The notes beneath the pieces are model-generated. The model made no database searches, had not been told where the DNA came from, and was given only the letters and a program-made list of their open reading frames with translations. Shown here piece by piece: positions 4,506 through 9,533 of a stretch of DNA of 9,533 nucleotides. The stretch covers positions 1 through 9,533 of the forward strand of contig JALHUP010000272.1 of NCBI GenBank assembly GCA_022866585.1, given 5' to 3'. A program made the translations under genes and the position numbers. This DNA comes from Candidatus Zixiibacteriota bacterium (lineage in GTDB: Bacteria > Zixibacteria > MSB-5A5 > SM1-73). Position 1 is the stretch's first letter, and each line of letters begins with the position of its first letter.

Positions 4506-6095
4506 ATGCCAGAAACGGTTTTGTTAAAAGATCAGGACAAGATTGCTAAATCCACCGGGATCGTAAGCTCCGCTACTTTCCTCTCTCGGGTTCTGGGTTT
4601 GGTAAGGGAACAGGTGTTTGCCTTTCTTTTTGGAGCAGGCTATGCAACCGACGCTTTTGTCGCCGCCTTTCGTATACCAAACCTATTAAGAGATTTATTC
4701 GCCGAAGGAGCTCTCTCCTCCGCCTTCATTCCGGTCTTCACCGATTATGTAACCAACCAGGGAAAAGAAAAAGCCTGGGAATTAGCCAACTTAGTGCTTA
4801 ATTTACTTTTGGTTACTTTATGTTTAATAATAATCTTGGGAGTTATTCTTTCCCCCTACATCGTTGGTGTGATCGCTCCCGGATTTGGCAAAGTGGCGGG
4901 CAAACAGGAATTGACCACTCTTTTGTCCCGAATCATGTTTCCCTTTTTGCTTCTGGTCGCCTTGGCCGCTTTAGTAATGGGGATATTGAATACCTTCAGG
5001 CATTTTGGCATTCCGGCTGTGGCACCCACCTTGTTCAATTTGGGAATGATCATAGGGGGTCTTTTCCTCTCTCCTTTTTTTGATCCGCCCATCATCGGGA
5101 TGGCTATTGGTGTCCTTTTAGGAGGATTTGGACAATTAGCCATTCAACTACCTTCTTTGAGAAAAATAGGTTTCAGATACCATTTCACCTTAAATCTTCG
5201 ACATCCCGGCGTGAAAAGGATTTTGATTTTAATGGTTCCCGCAACTTTAGGTTTGGCTTCCACTCAGATCAATATCTTTGTGAATACTCTAATTGGGTCT
5301 TTATTGCCCCAGGGATCTGTCTCTTATCTTAATTATAGTTTCAGGTTGATGCAATTTCCCATCGGAGTCTTCGGCGTGGCAGTGGCGACGGTGACCTTTC
5401 CGATAGTTTCCGCCTTTGCGGCAAAAAAGCAAATGGACCGGCTTCTTTCCACTTTCACCTCTTCTTTAAAATTGGTCTTTTTTCTGACTATACCTTCAGC
5501 CCTCTTTTTGGCGGTAGCCTCTCAGCCGGTCATCTCGGTCTTATTCCAGCACGGAAGATTCACTTTTTTGGACACCATCGCCACCTCTCAGGCTTTACTA
5601 TTTTATTGCATAGGACTTTTCGCCTACTCCTCGGTTAGATTGACCGCCTCCACATTTTATTCCATGGGTGATACAAAAACGCCAGTTAAGACCAGTGCGG
5701 TGGCAGTGGGCGTCAATATTGTTTTGAATCTTCTCTTGATGCATCCTTTGGGATTCAGAGGATTGGCATTATCGGCGTCGATTGCCGCTATTGTGAATCT
5801 GTTTTTTCTTCTTACAATTTTAGATAAAAAGATTGGTCCTTTGGATCGAAAAGATATTTCTGAAACATTTTTTAAAATATTGACCTCAGCTTTCTTCATG
5901 GGGCTAATTCTTTGGATTTACTTGAAGTTTTTCGGCTTGGATTTAAGCACAGCTGGATTAGTCCAAAAAATCCTGAGCTTGGCAATCACTATGATTTTAG
6001 GATTGGCAACCTATTTTGCCTTCTCCTACATCTTAAGAGTAAAAGAGCTTGACCGCATCCTGGAGCTTTTGAAGATAAGTAAAAAGAAAGAATAG
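4506..6095 (+). CDS. murJ: Lipid II flippase MurJ (MviN)
   Basis: The 529-residue, very hydrophobic polytopic membrane protein belongs to the MOP exporter superfamily. The N-terminus SRVLGLVREQVFAFLFGAGYATDAF...IPNLLRDLFAEGALSSAFIPVF matches E. coli MurJ closely. Arg28, Arg34, Asp49 and Arg62 correspond to E. coli Arg18, Arg24, Asp39 and Arg52, of which the arginines line the essential central cavity. Length fits the 14-helix family architecture. MurJ flips undecaprenyl-linked lipid II across the inner membrane for peptidoglycan synthesis. The ATG at 4506 is chosen for its SD; the ATG at 4482 would add eight residues. It diverges from rpsT, a neighbour it also has in some other bacterial lineages as far as I recall. 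No clear + strand promoter is seen in the 259-bp gap, and the hairpin repeat sits in the leader. No convincing terminator follows. Confidence 0.95.
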   Translation: MPETVLLKDQDKIAKSTGIVSSATFLSRVLGLVREQVFAFLFGAGYATDAFVAAFRIPNLLRDLFAEGALSSAFIPVFTDYVTNQGKEKAWELANLVLNLLLVTLCLIIILGVILSPYIVGVIAPGFGKVAGKQELTTLLSRIMFPFLLLVALAALVMGILNTFRHFGIPAVAPTLFNLGMIIGGLFLSPFFDPPIIGMAIGVLLGGFGQLAIQLPSLRKIGFRYHFTLNLRHPGVKRILILMVPATLGLASTQINIFVNTLIGSLLPQGSVSYLNYSFRLMQFPIGVFGVAVATVTFPIVSAFAAKKQMDRLLSTFTSSLKLVFFLTIPSALFLAVASQPVISVLFQHGRFTFLDTIATSQALLFYCIGLFAYSSVRLTASTFYSMGDTKTPVKTSAVAVGVNIVLNLLLMHPLGFRGLALSASIAAIVNLFFLLTILDKKIGPLDRKDISETFFKILTSAFFMGLILWIYLKFFGLDLSTAGLVQKILSLAITMILGLATYFAFSYILRVKELDRILELLKISKKKE

Positions 6096-6155
6096 AGATT
6101 CAAAACCTAAGATTTGAGAAGCTTATTTTTTCAAATGGCTTTTGTTAAATAATCG

Positions 6156-6183
6156 TTGACGAAAGAGGATTTTTTGTTATGAT
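6156..6183 (+). promoter_or_regulatory. Sigma70-type promoter for the radical SAM operon
   Basis: TTGACG (5 of 6) and TATGAT (5 of 6) are spaced by 16 bp in an A/T-rich stretch after murJ. Transcription would start near 6190 and include the branched hairpin at 6220-6269 in the leader of the radical SAM gene. Confidence 0.7.
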
Positions 6184-6219
6184 TTATTATATGAAAGTGC
6201 TTAAAGTTGAACAACATCC

Positions 6220-6269
6220 CGTAGCGGAGGCTTCATGCCTCCGCACAGAGCTGTAAAGGCTCTGCTACG
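6220..6269. repeat. Branched (three-way) hairpin repeat in leader
   Basis: Outer arms CGTAGC (6220-6225) and GCTACG (6264-6269) enclose two hairpins: GCGGAGGC-TTCAT-GCCTCCGC (6224-6244, perfect) and CAGAGC/GCTCTG (6246-6251 with 6259-6264, loop TGTAAAG). The fold is a small three-way junction. It lies 37 bp before the radical SAM start. It may be a dispersed palindromic repeat; a regulatory RNA is less likely and has no further support. Confidence 0.6.
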
Positions 6270-6306
6270 CATTACAAGTTTGCAATAAGGCAAAAGAATT
6301 TTTCCG

Positions 6307-7230
6307 ATGGAACATAAAGTTCTGCAAAAGTATGCAATTTCCATGAAAGTAAAAGATATAAAGGAAAGAGCTGAACAGGCGTATAGGTTATTGCAAAAGT
6401 GCAGGGTTTGTCCTCGAAGATGTGGGGTGGATCGGCTAAATGGGGAAAGGGGATTCTGCAGGGTAGGGAAGAATCCAATGATCTCAAGCGGCAATGTGCA
6501 TTTCGGGGAGGAACCTCCAATATCTGGAACCAGAGGCTCGGGAACCATCTTTTTCACTGGCTGCAATTTGAGATGTATCTATTGCCAGAATTTTCCCATC
6601 AGTCAACTGGGTCATGGATTGGAGATGACCACCAAAGATCTGGCGGAGAGAATGATTTCCCTTCAGTCCCGAGGATGCCATAACATAAATTTTGTGACCC
6701 CCACCCATTTTGTTCCCCAAATCTTGGAAGCCTTGTCTTTTGCCTGGGAGATGGGTTTTGACCTCCATTTGGTTTATAACAGCTCCGGATACGATTCGAT
6801 TGAAGCTTTGAGACTATTAGACGGGATAATCGACGTATATCTTCCGGATATGCGCTATTCGGATAATCGGGCAGCAAAAAGGCTATCTTCTGTCGAAGAT
6901 TATGTGGAGATTAACCGAGAAGCCATAAGAGAGATGTATAGGCAGGTGGGGAATTTAGTCACCGATGAAGATGGCCTAGCCAAAAAGGGACTTTTGATTC
7001 GACACTTGATCCTTCCCAATGACCTGGCGGGAAGCAAAAAAACTTTTAGATTCATAAAGGAGGAAATTTCTGCCCAAGTTTATGTGAGTTTGATGGGACA
7101 ATATTTTCCCAGCTTTAAGGCGAAAGAAGACGTATCAATAAAGAGAAAAATCACCCATGAGGAATATGAACAAGCAAAAGAGAGTTTTTTTGAGTCTGGC
7201 TTGACTTTAGGCTGGATGCAAGAAGATTAA
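6307..7230 (+). CDS. PflX-type radical SAM protein (COG1313-like)
   Basis: The 307-residue protein has Cys86-x3-Cys90-x2-Cys93 (GCNLRCIYCQN), the radical SAM [4Fe-4S] motif. It is preceded by a family-typical N-terminal cysteine group Cys32-x2-Cys35-x3-Cys39...Cys51 and the FGEEPPISGTRGSGTIFFTGC segment. This is the PflX group, named for similarity to pyruvate formate-lyase activating enzymes; its substrate is not established and no glycyl-radical enzyme is seen here. The C-terminal half carries VYNSSGYDS and VYLPDMRYSD, also typical. ATG 6307 is taken as start; AAGG lies 16 nt upstream, which is far, and Met13 (6343) is an alternative with no better site. It is probably the first gene of an operon, ending 20 bp before the lipoprotein gene. 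Confidence 0.9.
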   Translation: MEHKVLQKYAISMKVKDIKERAEQAYRLLQKCRVCPRRCGVDRLNGERGFCRVGKNPMISSGNVHFGEEPPISGTRGSGTIFFTGCNLRCIYCQNFPISQLGHGLEMTTKDLAERMISLQSRGCHNINFVTPTHFVPQILEALSFAWEMGFDLHLVYNSSGYDSIEALRLLDGIIDVYLPDMRYSDNRAAKRLSSVEDYVEINREAIREMYRQVGNLVTDEDGLAKKGLLIRHLILPNDLAGSKKTFRFIKEEISAQVYVSLMGQYFPSFKAKEDVSIKRKITHEEYEQAKESFFESGLTLGWMQED

Positions 7231-7235
7231 AATTC

Positions 7236-7241
7236 GGGGAG
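7236..7241 (+). promoter_or_regulatory. Ribosome binding site supporting a TTG start
   Basis: GGGGAG precedes the TTG at 7251 by 9 nt. It fixes the start of the lipoprotein gene, where no ATG precedes the signal peptide. Confidence 0.75.
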
Positions 7242-7250
7242 TGAAAGATT

Positions 7251-9314
7251 TTGAGAAACAAATTTCAGATCATTTTGATTTTATCCCTGTTTTTCCTTAG
7301 CTGCACTTACTACAACACTTTTTATAACGCCAGGAAGAGTTTCAAAGAAGGCGAAAATATGCAGAAGGGTTTGGCTTCAGGGGTAAAGAGCACCGGAGCG
7401 AATCAAAAATATGAAGACGCCATTAAGAAAGCTTCCAAAGTCTTGATCTTTCATCCCAAAAGCAAGTGGGCCGATGACGCTCTGTTTTTGATCGGGAGGG
7501 CTTACTACAATATGGGGGAATACGCCAAAGCCCAAAGGAAATTTGAGGAGCTTTTGACCAGCTTTCCCAAAAGTAAATTTGTGGATGATTGCCATTATTA
7601 CGTCAGCTTGTGCCAGTACAAATCTGGAAATGAATTGGATGCGATCCAATCTTTGAAATTGCTCGTCCAGTCAAGTAAAGCTGAAAAGAAGAAAAGGGCT
7701 GAAGCGGATTTTCTGTTGGGAGGGATATATTTTGAGAGGGGGGAATATGATGATGCCGTAAGCTATTACCGACACCTGGTGGAAAATTACAGGAAAGACA
7801 CCCTGGCTGTTTTTGCCCAAGCCCGTATCGGGGAAAGCTTCTGGTTAAAAAAAGATTACGCACAAGCCAAAGAGGCCTTTGCGCAAGTGGAGAAATACAA
7901 CCCCAAACCAGATAAGCTTTTTGACTCAAAATTTAAAAGTGGAGAATGCTGTTATCTAATGGGAGACCTTGAAGAGGGGATGAAGATCTTCACCGGGTTT
8001 TCCAGGGAAACCAAATACGCAGAAAAACTACCCTTAGTTAAGCTGAAAATTACGGAGGGGATCTTGCTTTCAGACAGTACCCAAGAAGCTATCCAAGAGT
8101 ATGATAAGATCATCAAGGATTATCCTAAGACCGCGCATTCCGCCACGGCACTTTACCAGTTAGGAATAATATATCAAGAGAAATTAGGCGATTTGAAAAA
8201 AGCCAAGGAGATGTTTGATAGCTGTAAGGCCGAAAGTCCCCAATCCAAGATAGCTCAAGAGGCTTTAACCAAAAGTGCCAATATTTCTAAGGTGGAGGAG
8301 TATCAAAAAGACCTATCTGCCGAGGAGACAGAAAAATCGTGTAAAGCTTTGTTCCTTTTAGCTGAATTCTACTTAGCCCAGATGAATCAGCCCGATTCGG
8401 CTTTAGCGGAATATCTGCTTTTGGCGGCTAAGCATCCGGAATCCGAATATGCGCCCCAATCCCTTTATGCGGCCGCCTGGATTTTGGAAAACATTAAAAA
8501 AGATACCACCGGGGCTAAAGAGGTCTATGAAAGGATTCTAAAAGACTATCCTGGTTCAGACTATCTCAAGCCAGCCTTAGAATTTCTAAAAGTATCCCCC
8601 GACTCCTTGGAGGTTCCCAACCCGGAGAGAAAGTATCTGGAAGCAGAAAGAATGTTATTCGAGTATGAAAAAGTTGATTCAGCCTTAGTTTTGTATAATG
8701 GAATAATCCAGGAATTTCCTCAAAGCCTTTATGCTGGCAAAGCCGCTTATGCGATCGCCTGGATAACCGAGCATTATGCCAACCCGGGCGACAGCACCGT
8801 GATTTTGGCTTACCAGAAGGTGATAGATCAATACCCCAACTCAGAGTATGCGGAAGCGGCTCGACTTAAGTTAGGGCTTTCTCCCACGATGGGGGCTAAG
8901 TCTACTCCACCACCCCAACAACAGAAACCTCCGGAACAACCGGGGCCGGATACTACCCAGGTTGATACTACCCAGGTTGATACGACCTCAAGTTCTGAGT
9001 CTTCCATTCCCATGGCACCGGAACCACTCAAACCGGGTGTGTTTGTCTATCCCGAATCGGAAAAGGAGTCAGGCATTAAGGGGAAGGTGGGATTAAAAAT
9101 CATGATCGATTTTGAAGGCAAAGTGACCGATGCGGTTTTACTCAGTAAGACCAGTAACTATTGGATAGATGAAGCCGCAAAAAAAGCGGCTATGGAAACC
9201 ACCTTCGATCCCCAAAAAATCGATGCCAAGCTTTTGGGTGGATGGTTTTTATATGATGTGGAGGTGATACCGCCACAAACTGGCCAGGATGGTCACCTCG
9301 ATCAGACCCATTGA
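7251..9314 (+). CDS. TPR-repeat lipoprotein with C-terminal TonB domain
   Basis: The 687-residue protein starts at TTG. Residues 1-17 are a signal peptide and Cys18 (LFFLSC) is the likely lipidated cysteine; Phe at -3 departs from the usual lipobox. Residues about 60-543 hold many tetratricopeptide-like repeats of the YbgF/BamD type, for example ADDALFLIGRAYYNMGEYAK from 74, FLLGGIYFERGEYDDAVSYY from 153 and others near 185, 296, 365 and 497. Residues 545-595 are a Pro/Gln/Thr linker as in TonB proteins. Residues about 596-680 match the TonB C-terminal domain: VYPES, SGIKGKVGLKIMIDFEGKVTDA, then the DEAAKKAAMETTFDP helix and strand. TonB domains contact outer-membrane receptors, but TonB normally has an inner-membrane helix, which is missing here. 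Inference: an envelope scaffold or assembly factor. It lies in one operon with the radical SAM and pyrK genes. Confidence 0.88.
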   Translation: MRNKFQIILILSLFFLSCTYYNTFYNARKSFKEGENMQKGLASGVKSTGANQKYEDAIKKASKVLIFHPKSKWADDALFLIGRAYYNMGEYAKAQRKFEELLTSFPKSKFVDDCHYYVSLCQYKSGNELDAIQSLKLLVQSSKAEKKKRAEADFLLGGIYFERGEYDDAVSYYRHLVENYRKDTLAVFAQARIGESFWLKKDYAQAKEAFAQVEKYNPKPDKLFDSKFKSGECCYLMGDLEEGMKIFTGFSRETKYAEKLPLVKLKITEGILLSDSTQEAIQEYDKIIKDYPKTAHSATALYQLGIIYQEKLGDLKKAKEMFDSCKAESPQSKIAQEALTKSANISKVEEYQKDLSAEETEKSCKALFLLAEFYLAQMNQPDSALAEYLLLAAKHPESEYAPQSLYAAAWILENIKKDTTGAKEVYERILKDYPGSDYLKPALEFLKVSPDSLEVPNPERKYLEAERMLFEYEKVDSALVLYNGIIQEFPQSLYAGKAAYAIAWITEHYANPGDSTVILAYQKVIDQYPNSEYAEAARLKLGLSPTMGAKSTPPPQQQKPPEQPGPDTTQVDTTQVDTTSSSESSIPMAPEPLKPGVFVYPESEKESGIKGKVGLKIMIDFEGKVTDAVLLSKTSNYWIDEAAKKAAMETTFDPQKIDAKLLGGWFLYDVEVIPPQTGQDGHLDQTH
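8949..8987 (+). repeat. 15-bp tandem repeat in the lipoprotein linker
   Basis: GATACTACCCAGGTT occurs twice in perfect tandem (8949-8963, 8964-8978), followed by a partial third copy with one change (8979-8987). It encodes DTTQV-DTTQV-DTT in the linker before the TonB domain. Length variation between strains by slippage is plausible. Confidence 0.85.
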
Positions 9315-9338
9315 CGAAGACCCGTCTGGGATAAACGC

Positions 9339-9533
9339 ATGATCTCTCAATTCACCAGCTTAATCATTTCAAAAGATAAAAAAAGCGAAAAGATATTTAA
9401 GCTGACCCTCTCATCTCCCCAAATCTCCCAGAGGGCAAAACCTGGGAATTTCGTTCACATAAAAGTTAGCCCCCACCCCTATCCTCTTTTGAGAAGAGCC
9501 TTCAGCGTGCATTACGTGGATAAACAAAAAAGA
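9339..9533 (+). CDS. pyrK: Dihydroorotate dehydrogenase B electron transfer subunit, 3' partial
   Basis: The frame stays open from ATG 9339 to the right edge, giving 65 residues. KPGNFVHIKV (34-43) and PLLRRAFSVH (49-58) match the N-terminal FAD-binding barrel of PyrK; Arg53-x2-Ser56 is the RxxS flavin motif. They align without gaps to the matching segments of Bacillus subtilis PyrK as I remember them. With PyrD it forms the NAD-dependent dihydroorotate dehydrogenase of pyrimidine synthesis, carrying FAD and a [2Fe-2S] cluster; pyrD probably follows outside the window. It starts 24 bp after the lipoprotein stop, with GGGA 7 nt before the ATG, so it is likely cotranscribed. Other members of the ferredoxin-NADP reductase-like group share this fold, so the exact subunit name is likely but not certain. 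Confidence 0.82.
   Translation, partial: MISQFTSLIISKDKKSEKIFKLTLSSPQISQRAKPGNFVHIKVSPHPYPLLRRAFSVHYVDKQKR

Noticed and set aside
6100..6142. Terminator after murJ (TCAAA...TTTGA followed by T residues)
   Set aside because: The stem is only about 5 A/T-rich pairs with poor geometry, too weak to call.
9462..9505. pyrK segment resembling the CCCCCACC..TATCCTC part of the intergenic palindrome
   Set aside because: The encoded KVSPHPYPLLRRAFS lines up with the conserved PyrK motif without any insertion, so the likeness is probably chance or base skew rather than a repeat inserted into the gene.

Overview
The window looks like a chromosomal segment of an uncultured Gram-negative bacterium of the FCB group (Bacteroidetes/Chlorobi/Zixibacteria-like lineages). 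The main pointers are an exported protein ending in a type IX secretion (T9SS) sorting domain with the YPNPFN motif, a lipoprotein with a TonB-type C-terminal domain, TTG starts backed by good Shine-Dalgarno (SD) sites, and intergenic spaces full of palindromic, MITE-like repeats. The phylum assignment is inference; there is no rRNA to settle it.

Layout. (1) Positions 1-1769 (+) hold the 3' part of a large exported protein with a C39-like cysteine-peptidase fold and a T9SS sorting domain, open at the left edge. (2) Positions 1770-2250 contain no gene. They hold a long imperfect palindrome, a stretch with alternative stems, a strong intrinsic terminator and a G/C-skewed hairpin repeat. (3) Positions 2251-3873 (+) hold a small 2x[4Fe-4S] ferredoxin followed by a geranylgeranyl-reductase-family flavoprotein. 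A 171-bp MITE-like element with an 8-bp target duplication separates them. (4) Ribosomal protein S20 (rpsT) lies on the minus strand with a TTG start, a clear SD and a good sigma70-type promoter. It diverges from (5) the lipid II flippase murJ (+), whose leader carries a 58-bp hairpin repeat. (6) From about 6156 a new + strand unit begins with its own promoter and a branched hairpin leader. It encodes a PflX-type radical SAM protein, a TPR lipoprotein with a C-terminal TonB domain, and the start of pyrK, which runs off the right edge. Gaps in this unit are 20 and 24 bp, so it reads as an operon.

How the genes fit together. The ferredoxin is the likely electron donor for the prenyl reductase, which would saturate isoprenoid chains of quinones, dolichol-like carriers or ether lipids. 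MurJ and the TPR-TonB lipoprotein serve the cell envelope, and PyrK belongs to pyrimidine synthesis. The most notable points are the datable insertion that split the ferredoxin/reductase pair and placed a terminator-like hairpin between them, the TPR-lipoprotein/TonB fusion, and several families of intergenic hairpins placed in leaders and gene ends. No tRNA, rRNA, CRISPR array or intact transposase gene was seen.
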